DNA of 43,930 bases from CAYXVF01 sp964468125 (GCA_964468125.1 CAYXVF010000049.1:1-43930), one strand, 5' to 3'. Numbered from the stretch's first letter, positions 22,953-32,052 are shown. Program-made: numbers and translations. Notes: generated by a model from the letters alone, not told the origin.

Positions 22953-25748
22953 TCATCCGAGCAGCGCGAGCACGTCGCCAGTGGTGATGTGTTTGCTGCC
23001 GGTCGCGCCTTCCGAGCCCAAGAGTTCCTTTGCGAGTTCTTGCTTGCTCTCGGCTAGCTTGAGGACCCGCTCTTCGATCGAATTGCGACAGACGAGCTTG
23101 TAGACATTGACGGTCTCGGTTTGCCCCAAGCGGTGGGCGCGGTCCGTCGCCTGCTGCTCGACGGCCGGATTCCACCAGGGGTCGTAGTGCACGACCGTAT
23201 CGGCTCGGGTCAGAGTCAGGCCGGTGCCTCCGGCGCGCAAACTCACCACGATCACCGGCGGACCCTCTGGGTCCTGGAAGCTCGCAACGACCTTGTCGCG
23301 GTTGCGCGTACCGCCGTGGAGCCAGAGTGGATCTACGCCCATACCCTCGAGCAGGGCGATGATCTTCTTCTGCATTTGTACGAACTGGCTGAAGACCACG
23401 ACGCGGTGCTCGCCTTCGAGGGCCTCGCGCATGATTTCCTCGAAGAGCTCGAGCTTCGCCGAGCCCGGGACTTTGCTCCCCTCCGGTGCGGGCAGAAGCT
23501 CCGGGTGACAGCAAATCTGACGCAGGCGGGTGAGGGCCGCGAGAATGTCCAGGTGCGCGCGTTCGATCCCGACCTTCTGAATCTTCTTCTGCACGCTCTC
23601 TCGCAGCTCGCCTGCCACGTGATCGTAGAGCGCTCGCTGGGCCGGGAGCATGTCGCAGCGAACCACCGATTCCATTTTTTCCGGTAGGTCGCGCGCGACC
23701 TCCTTCTTGAGGCGTCGAAGCACGAGCGGCCGCACGCGGGCGCGCAAGAGCTCCTTCGGCTCGTCCTCGCCGCGCTCGATCGGGCGCGCGTAGCGTTTCC
23801 GAAACTGCCGTAGACTGCCGAGGAAGCCTGGAGCGAGAAAGTCGAAGACGCTCCAGAGCTCGTCCGGACGGTTCTCAATCGGCGTGCCCGTGAGCGCGAG
23901 GCGACGTTGGCTCTTGAGCTTGCGGACCGCGCGCGCGTTCTGACTCGCGGCGTTCTTTGCGCTTTGCGCCTCGTCCAACATGACGTAGCGGAAATCCACC
24001 TTCGACAGGATTTCAACGTCCCGTCGAAGGATTCCGTAGCTCGTGACGATGAGGTCGTAGTCCTTCACGTCGAGCTCGCGACGGGCCTTTGGGGGACCCG
24101 CCCAAAGCGCCACTTTCAGCTCCGGGGTGAAGCGCTCGGCCTCGTCGCGCCAAACCGTCGTGACGGAGGTGGGGGCGACGACGAGGGACGGCATGGGGCC
24201 ACTCTCCGCCCGCACGTTGGCCAGCAGGGCGAGAGCCTGCACGGTCTTTCCGAGGCCCATGTCGTCGGCGAGGATTCCGGTGAGCTTGTGGCGGTGCAGC
24301 ATGGAGAGCCAGTCCAGGCCGCGACGCTGATAGTCGCGAAGGATGCTGCGCATCTGCGGCGGCGGCTCTACCGCCTCGGGTGCCGATTCACCGTTGAGCT
24401 CGGCGAGCCAGGCCTTTGTCGCGTCATCCGCGGCTTTGACGCCGGCGCGGTCGCCGATGGCCCGGAGCAGTCCGACACACAGTGGCGAAATCAACGCGCG
24501 TTCGCTGTCCGCACCGAGGTCCTCCAGGACCCGCAAGCTCTTGCGGAAAGCGGCGGACGGCGCCACGAAGGAGCCGTCGGCGAGTCGGACGTATTTCTTA
24601 CCGCTCGCGAGCCACTTGAGCAGATCCTTCATGTCGATGAGCGCGTCGACCGCGCTCGAGTCGTCGTCTATTGCAGTGATGTCGACGCGCAGGTCGAGCA
24701 GGCCTCGGTCTTCGAGGAGCGCAACCTCCGCCGACATGTCGAGGTCCTGGTGGAACTTCGGCGCCGCATCGCCTCGCACGACGAACCATGCCGGCGGAAA
24801 GAGCTTGGCGTTTGGGTCCATGGCGCGGAGGGCGGTTTCGCCTCGAGCGACGTAGACCGTCTCTGCCTTGTCGAACTTGAAGCCCAAGCGCTGAATCTCG
24901 CGGCGGGCGCTTTCCTCGGAAACGAGATCGCGCTCGAGGAGCCCATGCCCATCGGCCGCGCGAATGTAGGGATCGGCCGGACGGGTGCTGAAAATCGGGG
25001 TTCTCTCGGTGCCGTAGTCCGCTTCCAGATGTACGTAGACCGTCGGCTCCTCAATGTCGTCCGGAATCGCCTCGAAGGTCACGACGAAGGCACGCGGCGG
25101 CTGCCGCTGCACCGCGAGCAGCTCAAGCTCTTCTTCGGGGATGCCCGCCTTGCGCAACTCTCGGGTCAGCTGATCGCGGCGGCCCGGGCCCAGGTTGAGA
25201 TCGAGAATGACCGCGTGATCCTTGGACCAAGGGGTGAGCTCCCAGGGGGCCGGGGAGTCGATCGGAAACGCACGGTTGCCCACGAGGTAAAAGGCCTGGC
25301 TGCCGGCGAGGAGACGGCCGTCATCGAGGGAGAGCCATTCGCCGTTCTTGTTGGTCAGGCCAAGAATGACTTTCAGACCACCTTGGGGGCCCGGCTCGGC
25401 TTTCACCCTGGGCTGCAGCTCCGAGTCGACGATGCGTAGGCGATCGCCATCGATGCGGGTTTTTCGCTGGGCGAGAAGGGGCAGGAGCTTGGCGAGACCG
25501 GATTCGCTCACGCTTCCAAAGACGGTCGCCATCCGAAGCTCGCGAAAGATCGCGAGGTCGAGCGCATGGAGGCGGTCCTGGAGGCGAAGCAGCTCGTTTT
25601 CGGTGACCGGCTCGTCGTCGTCCTTGCGGCGCATCGCGAGCTTGTAACCGGCGCCGCGGCCGAGGACCGTGAGGTCGTAGGCGAGTCGAACCGGTTGCGA
25701 GGTAGCGCCGCCCGCAGCTTCGAAGGTGGACGGAGAGGAATAGGCCAT
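22953..25748 (-). CDS. SNF2-family DEAD/H-box ATPase (HepA/RapA-like)
   Basis: A 931-residue SWI2/SNF2 protein. Residues 1 to about 460 are an N-terminal region of no recognised domain (no zinc-binding SWIM motif seen). The SNF2 core starts about 463: Walker A ADDMGLGKT at 494-502, DEAQ box at 592-595 in place of DEAH, and motif III ALTGTPIENR. The C-terminal helicase lobe shows VVFSQFVQMQ, SLRAGGTGLTLTRAD, YDPWWNPAVEQQATDRAHRLGQT. Bacterial relatives remodel protein-DNA complexes, for example recycling RNA polymerase, but the true role is unknown. It may be the last gene of a fabG-miaA-SNF2 run on the minus strand (62-base gap to miaA). The ATG at 25748 has a poor ribosome site. Confidence 0.9.
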   Translation of the reverse strand: MAYSSPSTFEAAGGATSQPVRLAYDLTVLGRGAGYKLAMRRKDDDEPVTENELLRLQDRLHALDLAIFRELRMATVFGSVSESGLAKLLPLLAQRKTRIDGDRLRIVDSELQPRVKAEPGPQGGLKVILGLTNKNGEWLSLDDGRLLAGSQAFYLVGNRAFPIDSPAPWELTPWSKDHAVILDLNLGPGRRDQLTRELRKAGIPEEELELLAVQRQPPRAFVVTFEAIPDDIEEPTVYVHLEADYGTERTPIFSTRPADPYIRAADGHGLLERDLVSEESARREIQRLGFKFDKAETVYVARGETALRAMDPNAKLFPPAWFVVRGDAAPKFHQDLDMSAEVALLEDRGLLDLRVDITAIDDDSSAVDALIDMKDLLKWLASGKKYVRLADGSFVAPSAAFRKSLRVLEDLGADSERALISPLCVGLLRAIGDRAGVKAADDATKAWLAELNGESAPEAVEPPPQMRSILRDYQRRGLDWLSMLHRHKLTGILADDMGLGKTVQALALLANVRAESGPMPSLVVAPTSVTTVWRDEAERFTPELKVALWAGPPKARRELDVKDYDLIVTSYGILRRDVEILSKVDFRYVMLDEAQSAKNAASQNARAVRKLKSQRRLALTGTPIENRPDELWSVFDFLAPGFLGSLRQFRKRYARPIERGEDEPKELLRARVRPLVLRRLKKEVARDLPEKMESVVRCDMLPAQRALYDHVAGELRESVQKKIQKVGIERAHLDILAALTRLRQICCHPELLPAPEGSKVPGSAKLELFEEIMREALEGEHRVVVFSQFVQMQKKIIALLEGMGVDPLWLHGGTRNRDKVVASFQDPEGPPVIVVSLRAGGTGLTLTRADTVVHYDPWWNPAVEQQATDRAHRLGQTETVNVYKLVCRNSIEERVLKLAESKQELAKELLGSEGATGSKHITTGDVLALLG

Positions 25749-25810
25749 CCAAGCAAAATAACACCAAACGGGGTTTCGTAAAGGGTGCAGGCGCCAATGT
25801 TGCGCTTTTG

Positions 25811-26737
25811 TTACCCATCGAACGACGTCGCGATCGCGCTCACATCAGCCGCGTCGCCGACATCGATCCACTCGACCCCCGCCTCCTTGCGCAACCACGT
25901 GCGCTGCCGTCGCGAATAGGCCCAGGTGCTCTTGATGATTCGAGACTCGAGGCCCTCGCGTGGCGCGAGCTTGCGCACCACCTGGCTCGCCTCGCGATAC
26001 CCTACCGCACGCATGGGACGACACTCCGGGTCTACGCCGCGCGCAAGCAGCCCCTCGACCTCCTCCAACAGGCCACCCCGCACCATCGCCTCGACCCGCG
26101 CCGCGATCCGTTCCCGGAGCGCGTCTGAAGGCCAGCGCAAGGCGATCAAACGCATCGGTATGCGCGGTCGGCGAAAACCGTGCGCGCGTCGGACCTCGCT
26201 CGCCTTGCGCCCGGTGGCTGCCATGATCTCGAAGGCCCGAACGACATACACCGTGTTATTGGGCTCGATCGTGCGCGCGCTCTCCGGGTCCTGTTTCTGA
26301 AGCCGGGCGTAGAGGGAGCCGGGATGCGCTTCTTCTTCCGAGTGCAGCTTTTCGCGCAACCCTGGCGGAGGATCGGGCAGGGCGACGAGGCCGTAGCGAA
26401 AGGCGCGCAGGTAGAGTCCGGTGCCGCCGCATAGGATCGGCACGCGATTGCGACTGCGAATCTCTTTCACCGCGGCGTCGGCGAGGTCGATGTAGCGTTG
26501 CGCATCGAAACCCTCATGCCAATCAATGACGTCGACGAGGTGATGGGGTACACGCGTTCGTTCCTCGGCGCTGGGCTTTGCGCTTCCGACGTCAAAGCCG
26601 CGGTAGAGTTGTACCGAGTCGCAGGAAATGATCTCGCCGCCCTGGCGCTCGGCGATGGGAAGGGCGAGCTCGCTCTTTCCCGAAGCGGTGACCCCGACGA
26701 TGGCGAGAAGAGCGGTGGAGTCAGGTGTGGAGGCCAC
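25811..26737 (-). CDS. miaA: tRNA dimethylallyltransferase
   Basis: A 308-residue enzyme that prenylates A37 of tRNAs reading UNN codons, the first step of ms2i6A formation. Residues 14-21 are the P-loop GVTASGKS, followed by IISCDSVQLYRGFDVGSAKP and the PHHLVDVI motif. Further landmarks are PILCGGTGLYLRAF and, late, RAVGYREASQV, all typical of MiaA. Length is usual for the family. The start overlaps the end of the upstream fabG-like gene by 17 bases in another frame, so co-transcription is likely. Confidence 0.96.
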   Translation of the reverse strand: MASTPDSTALLAIVGVTASGKSELALPIAERQGGEIISCDSVQLYRGFDVGSAKPSAEERTRVPHHLVDVIDWHEGFDAQRYIDLADAAVKEIRSRNRVPILCGGTGLYLRAFRYGLVALPDPPPGLREKLHSEEEAHPGSLYARLQKQDPESARTIEPNNTVYVVRAFEIMAATGRKASEVRRAHGFRRPRIPMRLIALRWPSDALRERIAARVEAMVRGGLLEEVEGLLARGVDPECRPMRAVGYREASQVVRKLAPREGLESRIIKSTWAYSRRQRTWLRKEAGVEWIDVGDAADVSAIATSFDG

Positions 26738-27443
26738 CGTTGACCCCGATCACCTGACCGGTCACGTAACTCGCCGCGTCCGAGCACAGAAACGCAACCA
26801 CCGCTGCGACCTCCTCCGGGGTCCCCGGGCGACCCATGGGGATCAGCGGGAGCAGTTTTTCGTCGTCCACCTCGACGGTCATGTCCGTCGTGATGAAGCC
26901 GGGCGACACCGCGTTGACGGTGATCCCCCGCGGTGCGACCTCGATAGCGAGGGCCTTCGTCGCCCCGATGAGCCCGGCCTTCGCCGCCGAGTAGTTGACC
27001 TGCCCCGCGTTGCCTCGCTCACCACTGATGCTCGTCAGGCTCACCACCCGGCCGCTGCGGCGGCGGAGCATCTTTCGCATCAGTGGGCGGGTGACGTAGT
27101 AGAAGGAGCTCAGGTTGGTGGCGAGCACGGTCTCCCAGCTCTCGCGCCCCATCATCGGAAACATTCCATCCTTCGTCGCCCCTGCGTTGTTGACCAGGAT
27201 GTCCGGCACGGCGATTTCATCGATGATGGCGTTGACCGCGGCCTCCGTGGCTTCGCCGTCCGAAAGGTCGAAGGGGCGCAAATGGGCGGTGCGTCCGACG
27301 GCTTCCACTGCCGCCTTCGTTTCCTTCGCCCGCTCTTCCTGTGCTCGAAAATGGACGATGATGTCGTGTCCCTGACGGGCGAGCTCGACGGCGATCGCCC
27401 GTCCGATTCCCCGACTTGCCCCCGTCACCAATGCGAGTCCCAT
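26721..27443 (-). CDS. fabG: FabG-like 3-oxoacyl-ACP reductase (classical SDR)
   Basis: A 240-residue short-chain dehydrogenase. Motifs are TGASRGIG (cofactor loop, residues 8-15), the LVNNAG strand, catalytic Ser in SLTSISGERGN and YSAAK for Tyr and Lys, then PGFITTDMT and a GQVIGVNGG C-terminus. These match FabG, which reduces beta-ketoacyl-ACP with NADPH in fatty-acid synthesis. Many SDR paralogues share them, and the usual fab cluster (fabD, acpP, fabF) is not here, so this may be a paralogue with another 3-oxoacyl substrate. GGAG precedes the ATG at 27443. It is divergent from pheA across a 69-base gap and overlaps miaA. Confidence 0.85.
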   Translation of the reverse strand: MGLALVTGASRGIGRAIAVELARQGHDIIVHFRAQEERAKETKAAVEAVGRTAHLRPFDLSDGEATEAAVNAIIDEIAVPDILVNNAGATKDGMFPMMGRESWETVLATNLSSFYYVTRPLMRKMLRRRSGRVVSLTSISGERGNAGQVNYSAAKAGLIGATKALAIEVAPRGITVNAVSPGFITTDMTVEVDDEKLLPLIPMGRPGTPEEVAAVVAFLCSDAASYVTGQVIGVNGGLHT

Positions 27444-27512
27444 TTTAGAATCTCCAAGCGTTGCAACCGGCGGGTGTACCGACTAGACCGCTCGCCATAA
27501 CATAGGTGTCCC

Positions 27513-28823
27513 ATGGCGAAGAAGACGACGTCCCGCAAGAGGACGAGCAGCACGGCGAAGAATGCGGGCAAGCCGACCGCCGCTAAGAAGAAGGCACCCG
27601 CGAAGAAGGCCGCCGCGAAGGGCAAGGTCACTGGCCAGAAGACGGTCGTGGGCTCCGAGCGGCGGAAAGGCGCGAAGCTGTCCGCCTCCGCGCTCACGCA
27701 CCTCGATACGGAGCTCGGAAAGCTGCGTCAGGACATCGATCACTTAGACGACCAGATCATCACGCTGCTCAACGCGCGGGCCAAGTGCGCGATCGCCGTC
27801 GGCAAGCTCAAGGCGGAGCACTCGCAGCGGGCCTACGTGCCCGAGCGCGAGCGCGCGGTCCTCGATCGCCTGATGAAGAAGAGCAAGGGTCCGCTGATGG
27901 CGGACGCGCTTCGGCAGATCTACAAGGAGGTGATCAGCGCCTCCCTAGCGCTCGAAAGCCCCCTCGACGTGTCTTTTCTGGGTCCCGAGGCGACGTTCAC
28001 TCACGAGGCGACGAAGCGTCACTTTGGCATGAGCGCTCGCTTGAGCGCGCGGCGCACCATTCCCGAGGTGTTTGACGACGTCGAGCGCGACCGCAGCGAC
28101 TACGGTGTCGTGCCGATCGAGAATTCGACCGAAGGTGTCGTCTCTCATACGCTCGATAGCTTCGTTACGAGCGACCTCATCATCTCTGCGGAGGTGCTTC
28201 TCAGTGTCAGCCATCACCTGTTGAATCGCAACGGCAGCATCGGAGGGATCACCAAGGTCTACTCTCATCCACAGGCGCTCGCCCAGTGCCGAAACTGGTT
28301 GTCACAGAATCTACCGGGCGTGCCGCTCATCGACGTTTCGTCCACGGCCCGTGCCGCGCAGCTCGCCGCCGAGGACTCGAGCGCCGCGGCCATCGCCAGT
28401 GACCTCGCCGCCTCGATGTACGGCTTGCAGATCGCATCGAGCCATCTCGAGGATCTGAAGAGCAACATGACGCGTTTTCTCGTCGTCGGAACGGAAGAGG
28501 CCGCGCCCACCGGCGAGGATCGGACCTCGATCATGTTCTCCCTGAAGCACGCGCCGGGAATCCTCTACAAGGCGATCGCGCCCTTTGGCGGACACGGGGT
28601 CAACCTGTCGCGGATCGAGAGTCGCCCGTCGCGTAAACGCGCCTGGGAGTATCTCTTCTTCGTGGACGTGGACGGCCACCGGCTCGATCCGAACGTGAAC
28701 GACGCGATCGAAGAGCTCGCCGAGGCCTCGGTCTTCATGAAGGTCCTCGGGAGCTATCCTCGGGGCAAGCTCACCACCCGGACCGTGGGACCCACCGCCC
28801 GGCGCGCCGCAAAATCCGACTGA
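27513..28823 (+). CDS. pheA: Chorismate mutase/prephenate dehydratase with histone-like N-terminal tail
   Basis: A 436-residue bifunctional enzyme of phenylalanine synthesis. Residues 66-148 are a type II chorismate mutase (LRQDIDHLDDQIITLLNAR). Residues 151-335 are the prephenate dehydratase (DVSFLGPEATFTHEA, GVVPIENSTEGVV, and the TRF motif in MTRFLVVG). Residues 337-420 are an ACT domain with the phenylalanine-binding ESRPSRKRAWEY. Odd feature: residues 1-55 form an extra tail of Lys, Ala, Ser and Thr with 19 basic residues and one acidic, like bacterial histone-H1-like proteins. The ATG at 27513 is preceded by AGGTG. Starting at a later codon would remove the tail, but no good alternative start is seen before the mutase. 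First gene of pheA-hisC-aroA-cmk. Confidence 0.95.
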   Translation: MAKKTTSRKRTSSTAKNAGKPTAAKKKAPAKKAAAKGKVTGQKTVVGSERRKGAKLSASALTHLDTELGKLRQDIDHLDDQIITLLNARAKCAIAVGKLKAEHSQRAYVPERERAVLDRLMKKSKGPLMADALRQIYKEVISASLALESPLDVSFLGPEATFTHEATKRHFGMSARLSARRTIPEVFDDVERDRSDYGVVPIENSTEGVVSHTLDSFVTSDLIISAEVLLSVSHHLLNRNGSIGGITKVYSHPQALAQCRNWLSQNLPGVPLIDVSSTARAAQLAAEDSSAAAIASDLAASMYGLQIASSHLEDLKSNMTRFLVVGTEEAAPTGEDRTSIMFSLKHAPGILYKAIAPFGGHGVNLSRIESRPSRKRAWEYLFFVDVDGHRLDPNVNDAIEELAEASVFMKVLGSYPRGKLTTRTVGPTARRAAKSD

Positions 28824-28902
28824 GCGCTCGACCTCGAGGGCGAGAGCCGAGTTGACGAGTGGGATGCTCTGCGGCAGGGGACCATTCGCAAGGGGACAAA
28901 GC

Positions 28903-29991
28903 ATGACAATGCCATTGGTCAACGACTCCTATCTGACCCTCAAGCCCTATGAGCCGGGAAAACCGGTCAGCGAAACCGAACGGGAGCTCGGACTCTCCGG
29001 GGTGGTGAAGCTCGCCTCCAACGAGAATCCGCTGGGCCCGTCGCCAAAAGCGGTGGGCGCGATGCAGGAGCATCTCGCCACGCTGCACGACTATCCGGAC
29101 GCGGGCGCCTTCCACCTCAAGAATGCGCTGGCCGCGTTCCACGATGTGTCGACCGAACAAATCGTCGTGGGCAATGGAACGAACGAGATCCTGGAGATGC
29201 TGATTCGGACGGTGCTGCGTCCCGGGGAAAACGTGGTCTACGCCGACCCGTCGTTCGTGGTGTACAAGCTGTGCACCTTGTCCGCGGGACGTGATCTGCG
29301 AGCGGTGCCACTTCAAGACATGCGCTACGACCTCCCCGCCATGGCGGAGGCGATCGATGCGCACACGAAGCTCGTGTTCATCGCGAACCCCAACAACCCC
29401 ACCGGGACCTACGTGACGAAAGATGAGGTCGACGCGTTCCTCTCGGCGATCCCAGACCACGTGCTGGTGGTGATGGATGAAGCCTATACGGAGTACGTCG
29501 ATGCTCCGGATTACCCGGACAGCTTCGCGCTTCTGAAGAGCCGCGAGCGTTTCATGGTCACGAGGACCTTCTCCAAGTGCTATGGCCTCGCCGGATTGCG
29601 TATTGGCTACGGCGTGGGGCATCCCGAGCTCATCGACTTCGTGAATCGTGGACGTCAGCCTTTCAACACGAACTCGCTCGCGCAAATCGCTGCGGTGGCG
29701 GCCCTTGGCGACCAGGAGCACGTTGAGAAGACGGTGCAGCTCAACGCCCGAGAGATGAAGCGGATCGTCCCCGAGCTCGAGAAGCGGGGTCTGTCGGTGA
29801 CCCCGAGTCAGGCGAACTTCGTACTCGTCGACGCGCATCGCGACGGTAACGAGCTATTCGACAAACTCCTCCGTGCCGGCGTCATCGTGCGACCGATGGG
29901 CGGCTACGGTTTGTCCACGCACCTTCGAATCACGCTCGGAACGGCGGACATGAACGACGCGCTCCTGCGAGCGCTGGACGAGGTGCTCTAG
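28903..29991 (+). CDS. hisC: Histidinol-phosphate/aromatic aminotransferase
   Basis: A 362-residue class I/II PLP-dependent aminotransferase of the HisC type. It has the N-terminal LASNENPLGPSPKA, GNGTNEILEML, NPNNPTGTYV, DEAYTEY, and the PLP-lysine motif TFSKCYGLAGLRIGYG. The start is the ATG at 28903, with AGGGGAC upstream; an earlier in-frame ATG at 28852 gives an atypical leader. HisC acts on imidazole-acetol phosphate, and members of the family also transaminate phenylpyruvate and hydroxyphenylpyruvate. Its place between pheA and aroA favours the aromatic role or both. No other his gene is nearby. It ends in TAGTG, sharing one base with the aroA start. Confidence 0.93.
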   Translation: MTMPLVNDSYLTLKPYEPGKPVSETERELGLSGVVKLASNENPLGPSPKAVGAMQEHLATLHDYPDAGAFHLKNALAAFHDVSTEQIVVGNGTNEILEMLIRTVLRPGENVVYADPSFVVYKLCTLSAGRDLRAVPLQDMRYDLPAMAEAIDAHTKLVFIANPNNPTGTYVTKDEVDAFLSAIPDHVLVVMDEAYTEYVDAPDYPDSFALLKSRERFMVTRTFSKCYGLAGLRIGYGVGHPELIDFVNRGRQPFNTNSLAQIAAVAALGDQEHVEKTVQLNAREMKRIVPELEKRGLSVTPSQANFVLVDAHRDGNELFDKLLRAGVIVRPMGGYGLSTHLRITLGTADMNDALLRALDEVL

Positions 29992-31325
29992 TGCGACTCA
30001 TCGTCCGGGGCGGACGGCCCCTGCGCGGCGACCTCGAAGTTCCCGCGGATAAGTCGATCACCCATCGTGCCCTGATGTTGGGCGGTGTCAGCAGTGGACG
30101 CTCGTCGATTCGTGCCCGGGCCCCCGGCGAGGACAACCACAGCACCGCGCGCGTGATGGCGCAGCTCGGAGCTCAGGTGGAGCACTTCGCGGAAGGGTGG
30201 CTGGTCGAGGGCGTGGGTCTTCAGGGCCTGAGCAGTCCGAGCGAGCGCCTCGACTGTGGCAACAGTGGCACGACCATTCGCCTGCTTTCCGGGCTCCTGT
30301 CGGGCGCGAGCATTCACGCGGAGCTCATCGGCGACGAATCCTTGAGCCGTCGGCCGATGGGGCGTGTCACCGAGCCCCTGCGTGCCCTCGGCGCGGCCAT
30401 CCGCGGCGCGGAGAAGGAGGGTCAGGAGCTACCGCCACTCAGCGTATCGCCGGGACGGCTTCAGAAGGGCAGCTACACGATGACCGTCGCGAGCGCGCAG
30501 GTGAAGAGCGCGCTTCTCCTCGCAGGTCTGACCTCCGGGGTGGAGGTGACCGTCAACGAGCCGACGCCGAGTCGCGACCACACCGAGCGAATGCTTCGCG
30601 CACGAGGCGCGAGCTTGACCGTGGAGGTCGTCGAGCGCGGCAGGCGAATCGTTCTCGATCCTCCCCTGACGATGAATGCCCTCGATGTCGACGTTCCGGG
30701 GGACTTCTCCTCCGCGGCATTTTGGCTCGCCGCCGGCTCGCTCGTGCCAGGCAGCGAGCTGCGGGTCCGAAACGTCGGGCTCAACCCGGGACGCACGGGT
30801 TTTCTCGAGGTGCTCGAAGAGCTCGGCGCCTCCTGTCAGGTGGGCGCCTGGCGCGAAGTCGGCGGTGAGCCCGCCGGTGACGTCACCGCGCGACCGGCGC
30901 AGCTCGCCAGTCCCGACGACCAGCCGACCGTCGTCGCAGGCGAGGACATACCACGGTTGATCGACGAGCTCGTCGTGCTCGCGGCGGTGGGAGCGCGGAC
31001 ACGCGGCCGTCTCGAGGTGTTCGATGCACGCGAGCTGCGCGTGAAGGAATCGGATCGTATTGCGGAGACCGCCCGCCTCCTCGACGCCTTTGGAGTGAGT
31101 GTCGAGCAGTGGGACGATGGATTTGCGGTGGAAGGGCCCCAAGAGCTGCGCCCGTGCGAGGTTGATGTGTCGACGGACCACCGGATTGCGCTGACGGGAG
31201 CAGTGCTCGCTCTCGCTGCTCCTGGGCGGTCGGTGTTGGAGGGTTTCGAGATCGCGAGCGTGTCCTATTCGAGCTTCGTCGATGACCTGAAGCGACTCGG
31301 CGCGGACATCGAGGTCGAAGGGTGA
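29991..31325 (+). CDS. aroA: 3-phosphoshikimate 1-carboxyvinyltransferase (EPSP synthase)
   Basis: A 444-residue enzyme of the shikimate pathway: shikimate-3-phosphate plus PEP to EPSP. Motifs are ADKSITHRALML (Lys21), LDCGNSGTTIRLL, LSRRPMGRVTEPLRALGA, SAQVKSALLLAGL, and RVKESDRI. The SRRPMGRV and SAQVKSALLLAGL stretches resemble the class II group. The Gly in GNSGT, which in class I enzymes correlates with glyphosate sensitivity, is retained, so I make no claim about tolerance. The start is a GTG at 29991, sharing one base with hisC, and the gene overlaps cmk by 4 bases. Length is normal. Confidence 0.97.
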   Translation: MRLIVRGGRPLRGDLEVPADKSITHRALMLGGVSSGRSSIRARAPGEDNHSTARVMAQLGAQVEHFAEGWLVEGVGLQGLSSPSERLDCGNSGTTIRLLSGLLSGASIHAELIGDESLSRRPMGRVTEPLRALGAAIRGAEKEGQELPPLSVSPGRLQKGSYTMTVASAQVKSALLLAGLTSGVEVTVNEPTPSRDHTERMLRARGASLTVEVVERGRRIVLDPPLTMNALDVDVPGDFSSAAFWLAAGSLVPGSELRVRNVGLNPGRTGFLEVLEELGASCQVGAWREVGGEPAGDVTARPAQLASPDDQPTVVAGEDIPRLIDELVVLAAVGARTRGRLEVFDARELRVKESDRIAETARLLDAFGVSVEQWDDGFAVEGPQELRPCEVDVSTDHRIALTGAVLALAAPGRSVLEGFEIASVSYSSFVDDLKRLGADIEVEG

Positions 31326-32005
31326 CTCCGCTGGTCGTCGCCATCGACGGTCCCGCGGGTGCGGGGAAGAGCACGGTGGCAAAGCGGGTGGCCCACGCGC
31401 TCGGGCTGCCGTTGGTCGATACGGGGGCGATCTATCGCTCACTCGCCGTGATGGCCGAACGACGCGGGGTGGACGACGAGGACGAGCGCAGCCTGGCCGC
31501 GCTGGCACGTGAGCTCTCGATCGATTTTTCCCTCGACGACGACCGCAACCGTGTCTATCTCGACGGCGAAGACGTGAGCGAGCTGATCCGGACGTCGAGC
31601 ATTTCCATGCGTGCCTCGCGCATCTCCAGACACTCAGCGGTGCGCGAGGCGTTGCTCGAGTTGCAGCGCGGTTTTGCTCGCGCTGAGGGCGCCGTGCTCG
31701 AAGGCCGAGACATCGGAACCGTGGTGCTTCCAGATGCGCCGGTGAAGTTCTTCCTGGACGCGAGCCCCGAAGAGCGCGCACGGCGGCGTTTTGACGAGCT
31801 CGTCGCCGGCGGGGCCTCCTGCGACTACGACGCGGTCTTGAGCGAGGTCAAACAGCGCGACTCGCAGGATCGAAATCGAGCCATCGCGCCGCTGAAGCCC
31901 GCCGACGACGCGCAGGTTCTCGACTCGACGGAGCTGAGCGTCGACGAGGTGGTGGAGACCATCGTCGCCGCCGGTGAGCACGCCCGCAGCGGGGCCAATG
32001 AATAG
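31322..32005 (+). CDS. cmk: Cytidylate kinase
   Basis: A 227-residue nucleoside-monophosphate kinase that phosphorylates CMP and dCMP. The P-loop is GPAGAGKST near residues 10-18, then VDTGAIYRSLA, SRISRHSAVREALLELQR, EGRDIGTVVLPDAPVKFFLDA and RDSQDRNRAIAPLKPADDA, all classic Cmk. The GTG at 31322 overlaps the aroA stop (GTGA). An aroA-cmk pair is widely conserved; rpsA, often next, is absent here. The gene ends the supra-operon, and 92 bases follow before the next gene, which has its own candidate promoter. Confidence 0.97.
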   Translation: MTPLVVAIDGPAGAGKSTVAKRVAHALGLPLVDTGAIYRSLAVMAERRGVDDEDERSLAALARELSIDFSLDDDRNRVYLDGEDVSELIRTSSISMRASRISRHSAVREALLELQRGFARAEGAVLEGRDIGTVVLPDAPVKFFLDASPEERARRRFDELVAGGASCDYDAVLSEVKQRDSQDRNRAIAPLKPADDAQVLDSTELSVDEVVETIVAAGEHARSGANE

Positions 32006-32023
32006 AACGGGACTCCAAGCTAG

Positions 32024-32052
32024 TTGACCTAGTGCGTCGAGGAGATTATCAC
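32024..32052 (+). promoter_or_regulatory. Candidate sigma-70-type promoter for the SCP2 gene
   Basis: TTGACC (32024-32029), a 17-base spacer and TATCAC (32047-32052) match the -35 and -10 boxes at five and four of six positions. The site is in the cmk-SCP2 gap, 45 bases before the start codon. It would separate the supra-operon from the following gene group. Confidence 0.45.

Noticed and set aside
23907..25439. A 510-codon open frame on the plus strand opposite the SNF2 gene
   Set aside because: It is a codon-bias shadow in high-GC DNA: no recognisable motifs, and the minus-strand frame has a complete set of SNF2 motifs.
29991..31325. Glyphosate-tolerant EPSP synthase
   Set aside because: Some class II-like motifs are present, but the active-site Gly is retained, so tolerance cannot be claimed from sequence.
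30429..31781. A 450-codon minus-strand frame across aroA and cmk
   Set aside because: Arg/Ala-rich composition typical of antisense frames; both plus-strand genes show all catalytic motifs.
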